Shown here: piece after piece, positions 7,607-15,823 of the stretch | How the letters are laid out: every line of letters begins with the position of its first letter | Numbering within the stretch: the first letter of the stretch is position 1 | Assembly: GCA_004292855.1 (NCBI GenBank) | Contig: RDXN01000059.1 | Location: 1 to 64,000 of the forward strand | Origin: Cytophagales bacterium | Lineage (GTDB): Bacteria; Bacteroidota; Bacteroidia; Cytophagales; Spirosomataceae | Length of the DNA stretch: 64,000 bases | Direction of reading: 5' to 3' | The notes under the pieces: model-generated | Told to the model about the DNA's origin: nothing | Seen by the model: only the letters and a program-made list of their open reading frames with translations | The model's database searches: none | Program-made: the position numbers and the translations under genes

Positions 7607-9307
7607 ATGCTGCATTCTGGCTTCCGACGCTCTGTTTGGGCGTTTCTCGTGCTCTCGATTTCATTGCCTGTTCTGGCGCAGACCCGCAACGCGGCCACCG
7701 AGCAAAAACGCCCGGCCCCTGCCGTTGCCTCCAGAACACCCGGCTTTCCAAATCGCCCCAAACTGGTGGTAGGTATTGTGGTCGATCAGATGCGCTACGA
7801 CTATCTCTACCGTTATTACGATAAGTATTCAAATGGCGGTTTCCGACGGATGATGACTGAGGGTTTCAATGCCCGTAACAACCATTATCACTACGCGGCT
7901 ACCTACACCGGTCCCGGTCATGCGGCCATTTACACGGGATCGGCCCCGGCCCTGAACGGTATCGTGGGCAACGAGTTTTACGACCGTAATCTGGGACGCC
8001 TGGTTTATTGTGCCGAAGACTCGACCGTCCAAACGGTGGGTGCCACGGGTACGGCGGGCCACATGTCGCCCCGTAACATGAAGTCGACCACGATGGGTGA
8101 TCAGCTCAAACTGGCTACCGACGGTCGGGCCAAAGTAGTAGGAATTGCCCTGAAAGATCGGGGATCGATTTTGCCCGCCGGTCATGCCGCCGATGGGGCC
8201 TACTGGTTTGATTCGAAGGAGGGCAACTGGATTACGAGCACGTTTTACCGTAAAGACCTGCCCAAATGGGTGCAGGATTTCAACGCCCGCCGACTACCGG
8301 AAACTTACGTAAAACAAAAGTGGGAGACGCTGCTGCCCCTGGAGAAATACACCGAAAGTACGCCCGACGATCAGCCCTATGAAGCTACACTCCCCGGCGA
8401 AACGAAGGCCGTTCACCCGCATGAGTTCGTGACGGTGGCCGGAGGGAGCAAGTTTGAGGCACTGCGAACTAGCCCCTTTGGCGATGAAATAACGAAAGAG
8501 TTCGCCCTTGCCGCGCTAAAAGGCGAGCAACTTGGTCAGGACAACATTACCGACATGCTCTGCGTGAGTTTCTCCTCGCCCGACTACATTGGGCATGCCT
8601 TCGGGACGCACTCAGTCGAAATTGAAGACAATTACCTGCGTCTGGATCGCCAGCTCGCCGACCTATTTGCCCAACTCGACGCAACGGTAGGCAAGGGGGC
8701 CTGGCTGGCGTTTCTGTCTGCCGATCACGGTGTGGCCGATATTCCGGGCTTCGCTAAAACCTACCGCATCCCTGCCGAGGTAAAAACGTACGGCGAAGTG
8801 AACGATGCCGTAAAAAAAGCAATGGTCGACGCCTACGGGCCGGGCAACTGGACGCTATCGTATTTTAATCAGCAAGTCTACCTGAACCTCGACTTTCTGG
8901 CCGAGAAAAAAGTGACGGTCGACGATGCCTATGGGGTGATCAAGAGAGCTTTGTTGAAGCAGCGGGGCGTTATCAACGTCATAAACCTGCATCGGCTTGG
9001 CGACGAAGCCCTGCCCGCAAACCTGACGCCCCTGTTCGAGAACATCGTTCATCCGAATCGTTCCGGCGACTTCTACGTGTTGCTACAGGCGGGCTGGTTT
9101 GAGGGCCGTACACGTGGCACCACCCACGGCAGCACCTACGCCTACGACACCCACGTGCCGTTTTTGCTCTACGGTTGGGGTATCAAACCCGGCCAAACGC
9201 TCCGCCGTACGAGCATCGCCGACATTGCCCCCACGATTTGCGCCTTGCTAGGCATCCTGGAACCCAGCGCGTGTATTGGCGACCCGGTCGAGGAGGTGTT
9301 TAAGTAA
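7607..9307 (+). CDS. PafA-type alkaline phosphatase / phosphodiesterase family protein
   Basis: The 566-aa exported protein starts with a signal peptide (MLHSGFRRSV to PVLAQ). The alkaline-phosphatase metal site is visible: VVDQMRYD (Asp60), catalytic Thr101 in YTGPGHAAIYTG, KDRGSILPAGHAADG (the Lys and Arg seen in PafA), SADHGVADIPGF and the late His in TTHGSTYAYDTH. PafA enzymes free phosphate from many monoesters in the periplasm, mostly without phosphate-starvation control. I chose ATG 7607 over the upstream TTG 7577 because that TTG lies in a promoter-like TACTTTTA (7580-7587) and would add ten residues before the signal peptide. Confidence 0.9.
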   Translation: MLHSGFRRSVWAFLVLSISLPVLAQTRNAATEQKRPAPAVASRTPGFPNRPKLVVGIVVDQMRYDYLYRYYDKYSNGGFRRMMTEGFNARNNHYHYAATYTGPGHAAIYTGSAPALNGIVGNEFYDRNLGRLVYCAEDSTVQTVGATGTAGHMSPRNMKSTTMGDQLKLATDGRAKVVGIALKDRGSILPAGHAADGAYWFDSKEGNWITSTFYRKDLPKWVQDFNARRLPETYVKQKWETLLPLEKYTESTPDDQPYEATLPGETKAVHPHEFVTVAGGSKFEALRTSPFGDEITKEFALAALKGEQLGQDNITDMLCVSFSSPDYIGHAFGTHSVEIEDNYLRLDRQLADLFAQLDATVGKGAWLAFLSADHGVADIPGFAKTYRIPAEVKTYGEVNDAVKKAMVDAYGPGNWTLSYFNQQVYLNLDFLAEKKVTVDDAYGVIKRALLKQRGVINVINLHRLGDEALPANLTPLFENIVHPNRSGDFYVLLQAGWFEGRTRGTTHGSTYAYDTHVPFLLYGWGIKPGQTLRRTSIADIAPTICALLGILEPSACIGDPVEEVFK

Positions 9308-9369
9308 CGCGGTTTTCCGAAACCGCGCTGAGGAGACTATCCACACGCGGTTTTGGAAAACCGCGTTAC
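9304..9369. terminator. compound hairpin between two convergent genes
   Basis: GTAACGCGGTTTTCC (9304-9318) is perfectly repeated in inverse at 9355-9369. Each arm can also fold on itself through CGCGGTTT/AAACCGCG, so one long stem or two short stems are possible. It lies between convergent stop codons. Confidence 0.7.
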
Positions 9370-10199
9370 ACTAACCGAATTCCCTTCTCTTCAATCAGAA
9401 TTTTCCGTTCGCGATACAGCGTGCCGATGGCTTGCTTGAAGGTTTTCTTGCTCATTTCCAGCGTTCTGTAAATAAGCTGGGGATCACTCTTGTCGGAGAG
9501 CGGCAGGAAACCTCCTGCACTGTAGAGTTTATCAAGAATATGCTGGGCGTTGGGTTCCACTTTCTCGTAGCCGGGTTTTTGCAGGCTCAGGTCGATGCGA
9601 AAATCGTCGCGGATGTGTTTGATATACCCAACTAGCTGATCGCCGGGGCGCAACACCCGGAAGGTCTCGCTGGCGTAGAGCAACCCCCGGTAGCGGTTGT
9701 TCACGACGGCGTTGTGGCCGAGGTCGGTGCGTTCGTAGACCAACAGGCTCACTTCGTCGCCTTTGTCGAGTTCGGGCATCGTGCCTTCCTCCAAAAACTT
9801 GTTGATGCGGCTGGAGCCAACAAGCCGGTCGGTGGTTTTGTCGTAATACAGGTACACCGGGTAGGGGCGGCCCACTTCCATCGGTTCGGCCTGTTCGCGG
9901 TGGGGTACGAGCAGGTCTTTTTCGAGGCCCCAGTCCAAAAACGCGCCGATGTTTGTTACCGACACCACCGTCAACACGCCAAACTCATCGCGCTCCATAT
10001 GGGGTTGGAGCGTTGTGGCCACAATCCGGTCTTCGGAGTCGGTGTAAACGAACACGTTGATGAAATCGCCCTCCCGAAAGTCCTGTGGCACGTATTTATT
10101 TGGCAACAGTACCTCCTCGCCTGATGCGTGGCCCAAAAACATGCCTACGCTCGTCATCCGCAGAGCTTGCAGCCGGTTGGTTTGTCCTAATTGAATCAT
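9366..10199 (-). CDS. CvfB-like S1 RNA-binding protein
   Basis: The 277-aa protein fits the CvfB/YitL family: tandem S1-like OB folds (LPNKYVPQDFREGDFINVFV; VTNIGAFLDWGLEKDLLVP; a third around 150-220 with YKHIRDDFRIDLSLQ-like strands) and a C-terminal winged helix (TYRTLEMSKKTFKQAIGTLY-type segment near the end). In Staphylococcus CvfB binds RNA and affects virulence gene expression; here a general RNA role is likely. The start sits directly after a TACCTTTG box. The stop overlaps the right arm of the compound hairpin. Confidence 0.85.
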   Translation of the reverse strand: MIQLGQTNRLQALRMTSVGMFLGHASGEEVLLPNKYVPQDFREGDFINVFVYTDSEDRIVATTLQPHMERDEFGVLTVVSVTNIGAFLDWGLEKDLLVPHREQAEPMEVGRPYPVYLYYDKTTDRLVGSSRINKFLEEGTMPELDKGDEVSLLVYERTDLGHNAVVNNRYRGLLYASETFRVLRPGDQLVGYIKHIRDDFRIDLSLQKPGYEKVEPNAQHILDKLYSAGGFLPLSDKSDPQLIYRTLEMSKKTFKQAIGTLYRERKILIEEKGIRLV

Positions 10200-10203
10200 G
10201 GGG

Positions 10204-10211
10204 CAAAGGTA
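10204..10211 (-). promoter_or_regulatory. TAnnTTTG box for the CvfB-like gene
   Basis: Reverse-strand TACCTTTG ends 4 bp before the ATG (complement of 10197-10199), as at gcvT. A near-leaderless transcript is implied. Confidence 0.55.
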
Positions 10212-10223
10212 GTAATGCTTCGC

Positions 10224-10386
10224 GTTTCAATGCCTTTGGCGTTTCAGGTTTCAATGGCTACGCCGTTTCAAGTTTCATGGCCGGGCCTCGTTCGGTTTTA
10301 CCGTTTTGCTGTCGTGTTGAAACCTGAAACGGCCAAAGGCCAATGAAACCTGAAACCGCACCGGCGGACCGGCGTAGCAATGAAAC
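10224..10386. repeat. GTTTCA repeat cluster 1
   Basis: GTTTCA or GGTTTCA words are separated by short palindromic spacers (GCCTTTGGC, GGCTACGCC). The right half carries the inverse TGAAACCTGAAAC words with GGCCAAAGGCC spacers, so the element is an interrupted inverted repeat of direct repeats. It fills the gap between the M14 gene and the CvfB-like gene. Related clusters lie at 20593-20819 and 49629-49790. Confidence 0.85.
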
Positions 10387-10388
10387 AA

Positions 10389-12944
10389 TTACTCTCCTTC
10401 CACACTCGGAACCGTGATAATGCTTCCCATAAACAGGGCGTTCAGGAACAGCTTGTTGGTGCCGTACCAGAAGGCCCGGAAGTTGGGGTTATCGGCGAAG
10501 AGCACCACGCGGCCCGCCCCTTCGGGGGCTACGAGTACGGCGGCACTTTTGCCCAGTTTGCGTAGGTTGTCTTTGGCAATATAACCGCCAATTTTGGGCG
10601 AGGCCGTGTACTGAACCACTGTGTTATAGGGTGTTTGGCTTGGTTGCAGGAACGTTTTGCCATTACGATACATCGACAGCGACCGTTCCGAAAAGCCGAA
10701 ACCAATCGGGTGTGTGTTGTCGAGGTCGGCTCCCAAAATCAGCCCCCCGATGGCTTTGGCTCCTTCCACGTTCTCGGCGTCGGCGTAGTTGAGCCGGAGG
10801 GTTGTTTTGGTGGTGTCGGCTTTGGCAAGTTTCTCTTTCGTAAATCCCTGACGGATCGCCCATTCTGAGGCCGTTTTGAGCGTGATGAGCGTGTTGCCCT
10901 GCTGTACCCAGGCTTTGATGCGGGCCGTTAGCTGCGGATCGAGGTTGTACTGTCCCGATACCATCACGAGCGTGTTGTAGCGGCTCAGGTTGGCCCGGCT
11001 CAGGTTGCCCATGTCGATTTTGCTGATCGGCATGCCCACGCGCTGATCGAGCAGGTGCCACACCTCACCAGCCTCGTAGGGCGACACGCCCGGACCAACA
11101 ACCATAGCCGCCCGCGTGGGCGTGAGGGTCCGGTTGGCACTGCTACCCACATCGACCCCCTCTGTGCTGAGGCCCGTTGCCAGCGACATCACCGATACGC
11201 CCGTTTGCCGACTAACCCGTTGCACAAGTCGATACAGCGAGTCGGGCCGGATGTACTGCTGTTGCACCGGAATCATCATGGTGCCGTAACCAAGCGATAC
11301 CGATTTGCCGCCCAGATTAGCTTTATAGGGCGTGAAGGCCGTTTGTACGATGGCTCCGCCTTGTTGGAGCATAAACACGGCTTTATGAATGTTGTAGTCG
11401 GTGGCGGGTAATGCGTAGGCGTAGTTGCTCTGCGCAATGCTCCCCGGTTGGCTCGTCAATGGCCCCGAAACTGCCGTGCCCAGTGCGGGGACGGCTTTCA
11501 ACTCGGCGTGTGGCATGTTGAACGCGTGAGCCACCGACCAGGCCGAGGCATCGTAAAACAGGCTATCGGTGTAGGTGATTTCCTTCTCGAAAAACGACCG
11601 GACCATCAGTCGGGCTGGTTGGTCGGTGGGCACAACGAAGGCCGTACCCTTAGCGTAGGTGCGGCCCCCGGTAGGCAGGTCGCCTACGAGTTCGTGGACG
11701 CTGATGTTGTGGCGCAGCATCATATTCACCATCTCGCGGGTGCGGGTAGGGTCGGCGGGGTCGCCAAACACGTAGGCCTTCACGGGGCTGGCTTTGGCCT
11801 CGGCAGCTTGTGTGCGGTAAAACTCCTGCCGATAGGCAATAAGGTTGTTGCGCTCGATTATCGAGCCTTTGAGGGTCGTGAGGCCCGCGACCACATGGTT
11901 CCGAATCGTGAAGGCAAACGTGACCGGAATGGTGGTGGTCTCTTGCAAATGCCCCCGCGAACTCGCCTGCTCGAACAGAAAACCGATACCCCCGTAGAAA
12001 TTGACATAGTCGGAGCCGTAACCCGGATAGAGTTTATCGAACCGCTCTTTCGTGAAATAAAGCGATTGCAGTTGGTCGAACGCCCCCGCAAAATGGTTGG
12101 CGAATTTGGGATACAGCCCGTTGTAGAGTGCGTTGGGCACAATCGGGTTGTTGCTGGAGTTCTTGCCGGGGTCGAAATAGAACGTCGAGTTGGTGCCCAT
12201 CTCGTGGTGATCGGTCACGACGTAGGGTTGCCATTCATGGAAAAACTTCAGGCGGGCCTGGCTTTCGGGGTGAATCGCCACGAACCAGTCGCGGTTGAGG
12301 TCGAACCAATAGTGGTTCATGCGGCCACCGGGCCACACCTCGTTGTGTTCGCGGTCGAGCGGGTCCGCAACGAACGGGCTGGCTTTGTGCATGTTGGCCC
12401 AATTGGTGTGGCGTTCGCGCCCGTCGGGGTTGAGGCAGGGGTCCACGAAAATTACCATATCGTCGAGCCATTGCCGGGTTTCGGGGCTGTCGGAGGCCGT
12501 GAGGTAGTAGGCTGTCAGGATGGCCGCTTCCATCGTGGAAGGTTCATTGCCATGAACGTTGTAACCCAACTGCACGATGAGTGGCACCTTTTCGCCCACG
12601 GTTTGGGTGGCCTGTTGGCGATGGAGTTTCTTAATCGTTTCGAGTCGCCCGTGGTTGGCGGGGCTGGTTACGGTGAGCATCACGAGTGGGCGGTATTCGT
12701 ACGTTTGCCCGAACGTCTGCATCGTGACGCGGTCGGAGAGCCGGTCGAGTTCGCGGAAGTAGCTCACCATCTGATCGTGGCGCGTGTGGTGGGTGCCCAT
12801 CGGGTAGCCGAAAAACTGCTCCGGTGTCGGAATCTGCGCGTTGAATGGGCCGGTAGGAGCCGGAAAAAAGTAGTTGGTCGTTTGGGCCAGCAGCGTAGCG
12901 GGCAGCAGTAAGAATAGTACAAGAACGCGTAACAGTCGGGGCAT
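10389..12944 (-). CDS. secreted M14-family zinc carboxypeptidase-like protein
   Basis: The 851-aa protein has a signal peptide (MPRLLRVLVL to TLLAQ). The peptidase domain shows YNVHGNEPSTMEAA (zinc His and Glu), DPCLNPDGRERH, FDLNRDWF and TDHHEMGTNSTFYF. A C-terminal region around 600-700 (VVGPGVSPYEAGEVWHLLDQ, then LVMVSGQYNLD) resembles a class I amidotransferase/ThuA-like fold, an arrangement common in large Bacteroidota M14 proteins. It likely trims peptides in the periplasm or outside. It lies downstream of mscS on the same strand. An HNH cassette has been inserted just before its start, and the direct repeat of that insertion covers the start codon. Confidence 0.88.
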   Translation of the reverse strand: MPRLLRVLVLFLLLPATLLAQTTNYFFPAPTGPFNAQIPTPEQFFGYPMGTHHTRHDQMVSYFRELDRLSDRVTMQTFGQTYEYRPLVMLTVTSPANHGRLETIKKLHRQQATQTVGEKVPLIVQLGYNVHGNEPSTMEAAILTAYYLTASDSPETRQWLDDMVIFVDPCLNPDGRERHTNWANMHKASPFVADPLDREHNEVWPGGRMNHYWFDLNRDWFVAIHPESQARLKFFHEWQPYVVTDHHEMGTNSTFYFDPGKNSSNNPIVPNALYNGLYPKFANHFAGAFDQLQSLYFTKERFDKLYPGYGSDYVNFYGGIGFLFEQASSRGHLQETTTIPVTFAFTIRNHVVAGLTTLKGSIIERNNLIAYRQEFYRTQAAEAKASPVKAYVFGDPADPTRTREMVNMMLRHNISVHELVGDLPTGGRTYAKGTAFVVPTDQPARLMVRSFFEKEITYTDSLFYDASAWSVAHAFNMPHAELKAVPALGTAVSGPLTSQPGSIAQSNYAYALPATDYNIHKAVFMLQQGGAIVQTAFTPYKANLGGKSVSLGYGTMMIPVQQQYIRPDSLYRLVQRVSRQTGVSVMSLATGLSTEGVDVGSSANRTLTPTRAAMVVGPGVSPYEAGEVWHLLDQRVGMPISKIDMGNLSRANLSRYNTLVMVSGQYNLDPQLTARIKAWVQQGNTLITLKTASEWAIRQGFTKEKLAKADTTKTTLRLNYADAENVEGAKAIGGLILGADLDNTHPIGFGFSERSLSMYRNGKTFLQPSQTPYNTVVQYTASPKIGGYIAKDNLRKLGKSAAVLVAPEGAGRVVLFADNPNFRAFWYGTNKLFLNALFMGSIITVPSVEGE

Positions 12945-12966
12945 ACAAAAAGCGGTTAAGTTTGTT
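12941..12966. repeat. 26-bp direct repeat, copy 1 (at the M14 start codon)
   Basis: It is identical to 13828-13853. It begins GCATACAAAA and ends TTAAGTTTGTT. It includes the CAT that is the M14 start codon and the A-tract that gives TTTTTG just before that ATG on the minus strand. Confidence 0.92.
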
Positions 12967-12983
12967 TCATCCCTGTAAATAGC

Positions 12984-12991
12984 TAAATTTG
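12984..12991 (+). promoter_or_regulatory. TAnnTTTG box for the HNH cassette
   Basis: TAAATTTG lies 15 bp before ATG 13007 and inside the cassette, so the inserted pair carries its own promoter. Confidence 0.6.
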
Positions 12992-13006
12992 GTTAAACGA
13001 AGCAAG

Positions 13007-13378
13007 ATGAGTACGACAATCAGCACCTTAATTCGAGAAGCCGAGCGTTTGGATAATCGATCCTTAGACACTTTGATTGCTCAGGTCACTTTGTTGCGGG
13101 TACGCCGAAACGCCCCGCCTGACGCAGAGACTAAACTGTTGAGTAAGATTAATAAAGGATTGCCCCTTGTCCAGGTTGAGCGATTACGAACACTCAATCA
13201 AAAACGGCAACAGAAACCCCTCACCAGCGAAGAACAGGAGGAACTAATTCAACTAGTTACGAAGACAGAGCAACTCAACGTTAACCGTCTTAAATACCTC
13301 ACTCAATTAGCGCGTCTGCGGAACGTACCAGTTAGAGAGGTGATGCGGCAACTCGGAATCAAAGCCGCAAATGCCTAG
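13007..13378 (+). CDS. small helical protein paired with HNH endonuclease
   Basis: The 123-aa charged protein (STTISTLIREAERLDNRS at the start) is almost entirely predicted helix, rich in Leu, Arg, Gln and Glu, with no signal peptide, cysteine pair or catalytic motif I recognise. It overlaps the HNH gene by 8 bp, so the two are co-translated. ATG 13007 is preferred to TTG 12989 because that TTG falls in the TAAATTTG box. A role as inhibitor, targeting subunit or DNA-binding partner of the nuclease is inference from the coupling alone. Confidence 0.65.
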   Translation: MSTTISTLIREAERLDNRSLDTLIAQVTLLRVRRNAPPDAETKLLSKINKGLPLVQVERLRTLNQKRQQKPLTSEEQEELIQLVTKTEQLNVNRLKYLTQLARLRNVPVREVMRQLGIKAANA

Positions 13379-13799
13379 AAAGTCTATTGGTGCTGCGCTA
13401 AAGAAACTTGTTGTGAGTCGAGCCGGTGGGTACTGCGAATACTGTAAATCCCCCGCTGATTTTGCAACCGAACCTTTCTCGATTGAGCATATCATTCCCC
13501 GTGCTAAGCAAGGCGGTGACGAAGATAGCAATCTGGCTTACGCCTGTATTGGCTGCAATGTGTATAAATCAGACCAAACTGAATCGCTCGATGTTGTCTC
13601 ACAGGAAGTGACAACCTTATTCAACCCGCGTGTTATGGTTTGGAGCGAACACTTTAGCTGGGATACTTCGGTCACCAAACTCATTGGTAAAACAGCTTGC
13701 GGCAGAGCAACCATTGAGGCTTTAAGATTGAATCGAAGGCCGTTAGTGAATCTTCGCCGGGCCTTGATTGCTATTGGAGAGCACCCGCCAGTGATCTAA
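13371..13799 (+). CDS. HNH endonuclease
   Basis: The 142-aa protein has a complete HNH fold with a structural zinc site: CEYC (22-25), SIEHIIPRAKQGG (catalytic His near 40), DEDSNLAYAC (Asn54) and CIGCNVYK (59-66). These nucleases cut DNA; the lineage seen here is common as small stand-alone genes in cyanobacteria and Bacteroidota, of unknown purpose. It overlaps the helical partner and ends 28 bp before repeat copy 2. Orientation is opposite to mscS and the M14 gene on either side. It has no methylase or phage neighbours, so a restriction or phage-packaging role is not supported. Confidence 0.88.
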   Translation: MPRKSIGAALKKLVVSRAGGYCEYCKSPADFATEPFSIEHIIPRAKQGGDEDSNLAYACIGCNVYKSDQTESLDVVSQEVTTLFNPRVMVWSEHFSWDTSVTKLIGKTACGRATIEALRLNRRPLVNLRRALIAIGEHPPVI

Positions 13800-13827
13800 A
13801 GGTAAAGTCGTTTTGAGATTGGTTGAA

Positions 13828-13853
13828 GCATACAAAAAGCGGTTAAGTTTGTT
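13828..13853. repeat. 26-bp direct repeat, copy 2 (in the mscS terminator)
   Basis: Identical to 12941-12966. Here it forms the left arm and T-tract side of the mscS terminator and retains a CAT that matches the M14 start codon. Confidence 0.92.
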
Positions 13854-13872
13854 CTTCACAAACCTAACCGCT
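13833..13872 (-). terminator. rho-independent terminator of mscS
   Basis: On the minus strand, 15-bp arms (13858-13872 and 13838-13852, one mismatch) with a 5-nt loop are followed directly by TTTTT. It begins 27 bp after the mscS stop codon. Confidence 0.85.
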
Positions 13873-13899
13873 ACGGTGTTTTGGTGCAAATACGTTGGT

Positions 13900-14706
13900 T
13901 TACGAATTCACCACCAACTGCACATTTTCGGCTCCTTTAATGCCGTCCTTGCCAAATTGCCGGACCACATTTTCCTGCATAAAATAGTACGTATCCCAGT
14001 ACTGATCGGGGTGGCACCAAACCCGCACATCGAACATGATCGCATCGGCTGATACGTGATTCACCAGCACGTCGTGTGCTTTGTTTTTGGAAGCCGTCGG
14101 GCAGGCCGACACAACCTGCCGGAGCGCATTCATTGTTTTGTCTAAGTCGTTTTGATTACCCGCAGCAAAGGTCATGTCGACCCGAATCGACCCTTTGCCC
14201 GAAATATTGGTGATGGGCGAGGTCGACAGGGGGCCGTTGGGCAGGATAATTGTCTTGTTGTCGAGCGTATTCAGGATGGTATTGAAAATCTGAATGGCCT
14301 CAACGTTGCCTGTGAAGCCTTGCGCGTTGATGAGGTCACCAACCCGGAATGGCTTGAAAATCAGGATTAAAACGCCCCCCGCGAAGTTCGACAAGCTACC
14401 CTGCAACGCCAGGCCAACGGCCAAACCAGCCGCCCCGATGATCGCCACAAACGAGGTGGTCTCGATACCGAGCATCCCCGCCACGCTCAACAACAGCAGA
14501 ACCCGCAACAAGCCGCTTACCATCGACAGCAGGAACGGCTGCACGTCGCGGTCGATATGCCGACTATTCATGATTCGACCAAGCAGCCGGACTACTTGCC
14601 CGATGACCCATAATCCGATAATGAGGGTCAGAATGGCTAACAGAACTTTGCCACCGTACACAGTGAGGTAGGTGCCAACAAGCGAAGAAATTTTGGAGAA
14701 GTCCAT
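13900..14706 (-). CDS. mscS: small-conductance mechanosensitive channel
   Basis: The 268-aa protein has three N-terminal membrane segments (about 15-40, 60-85 and 88-115), the pore helix rich in Gly and Ala (GAAGLAVGLALQGSLSNFAGG) and the beta domain (FKPFRVGDLINAQGFTGNVE; ILPNGPLSTSPITN) of MscS. It would open under membrane tension to release solutes in osmotic downshock. Length is usual for the family. It ends in a clear terminator, and the M14 gene followed it directly before the HNH cassette was inserted. Confidence 0.93.
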   Translation of the reverse strand: MDFSKISSLVGTYLTVYGGKVLLAILTLIIGLWVIGQVVRLLGRIMNSRHIDRDVQPFLLSMVSGLLRVLLLLSVAGMLGIETTSFVAIIGAAGLAVGLALQGSLSNFAGGVLILIFKPFRVGDLINAQGFTGNVEAIQIFNTILNTLDNKTIILPNGPLSTSPITNISGKGSIRVDMTFAAGNQNDLDKTMNALRQVVSACPTASKNKAHDVLVNHVSADAIMFDVRVWCHPDQYWDTYYFMQENVVRQFGKDGIKGAENVQLVVNS

Positions 14707-14805
14707 AGTCCGTAGGGTTTTTGTTTGCCTTCGGACGGGGGGCTTACCATAAAGTAACTCAATACGAAATTACCATTCTGTGAATGAGGGTTACCCGTCA
14801 GGAAA

Positions 14806-15720
14806 TCATAACACCAAGTATTGCTTCAGGTAGTTCCGGGCGGTCAGAATGGCCGTTTGCACGTCCTCCGGTGACCCCTCAAAGGCCTTGTCTTCCACCT
14901 CGATGCATACTGGTCCCCGATAGCGTACGTCGGTGAGAGCTGCGAAAAAAGCACCCCAGCGCACGTCGCCCAGGCCGGGGAGTTTGGGCGAATGGTATTC
15001 GAGCGGATTAGCCATGATGCCCACGCGATTCAACTTGTCGCGGTAGAGCTTCACGTCTTTCAGGTGAATGTGGTGGAGCCGGTCGCGGTAGTTATAGATG
15101 GGTTGAACCTCGTCCATCATTTGCCAGATCATGTGACTGGGATCGTAGTTGAGGCCCAGGATAGGGGAGGGGATAATCTCGAACATCCGGTCCCAAACGT
15201 CGGGCGTGGTGGCGAGGTTTTTGCCGCCCGGCCACTCGTCGTTGGTGAACCACATGGGGCAGTTTTCGATGCCGATTTTCACGTTACACTCCTCGGCAAC
15301 CTGCACAATGGCGGGCCAATGCTCGGCAAAGAGTTTGAGGTTGTCGGCCATGCTTAGGGCCGGGTTGCGCCCGATGAACGTGTTCACTACTCCAACGCCC
15401 AGTTTGGCAGCGGCCCGGATAATGGCCTTGATGTGTTCGCGGTAGAACTCGGCCTTCTCAGGGTCCGGGTCGAGGGGGTTGGGGTAATAGCCCAGGCCCG
15501 AAATTGAAACACCGTACTGTTGTGTAAGGGCCTGCACATGAGCCACATCGAGGTTGTTGACGTCGATGTGCGACACACCAGCGTAGCGTCGGGCGTCGGC
15601 GTTGTCGGTGGGCCAACACATTACTTCGACGCATTTGAACTGGTGTTCCGAAGCAAATTTCAGTACACCGTTCAGATCATAATCGGCCAGAATGGCGGAA
15701 ACGAAACCGAGGTTTAGCAT
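14806..15720 (-). CDS. sugar phosphate isomerase/epimerase (AP endonuclease family 2)
   Basis: The 304-aa protein is a xylose-isomerase-like TIM barrel: GFVSAILADYDLNGVLKFA at the N-terminus, KIGIENCPMWFTNDEWPGG, LGLNYDPSHMIWQM (metal-binding His), HHIHLKDVK (His/Asp) and VCIEVEDKAF (Glu). Such enzymes isomerise sugars or inositols; the substrate is not evident here. I chose ATG 15720 because it begins the barrel at once. A longer frame adds 30 residues across the inverted repeat upstream and has no family match. No signal peptide is present, so it acts in the cytoplasm. Confidence 0.85.
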   Translation of the reverse strand: MLNLGFVSAILADYDLNGVLKFASEHQFKCVEVMCWPTDNADARRYAGVSHIDVNNLDVAHVQALTQQYGVSISGLGYYPNPLDPDPEKAEFYREHIKAIIRAAAKLGVGVVNTFIGRNPALSMADNLKLFAEHWPAIVQVAEECNVKIGIENCPMWFTNDEWPGGKNLATTPDVWDRMFEIIPSPILGLNYDPSHMIWQMMDEVQPIYNYRDRLHHIHLKDVKLYRDKLNRVGIMANPLEYHSPKLPGLGDVRWGAFFAALTDVRYRGPVCIEVEDKAFEGSPEDVQTAILTARNYLKQYLVL

Positions 15721-15759
15721 AATTGAAGGGAGGACATGTAGAGACGTAATCCTTTCCGT

Positions 15760-15823
15760 CTCACATGCGTCAGCAACGGCAAAATTATTGCTGACGCATG
15801 TGAGCCGCAAAATTTTGCGGCTC
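15760..15823. terminator. double hairpin after the PAS kinase gene
   Basis: 17-bp perfect arms (15760-15776 and 15788-15804, core CATGCGTCAGCAA) adjoin a second palindrome, GAGCCGCAAAATTTTGCGGC (15802-15823). The position just after the kinase stop fits a terminator. Confidence 0.65.

Noticed and set aside
11448-12911. 487-residue open frame on the plus strand opposite the M14 gene
   Set aside because: It is antisense to a clear M14 peptidase, has an odd composition rich in Val, Gly, Arg and His with no family pattern, and is explained by the GC-rich codon use of the real gene.
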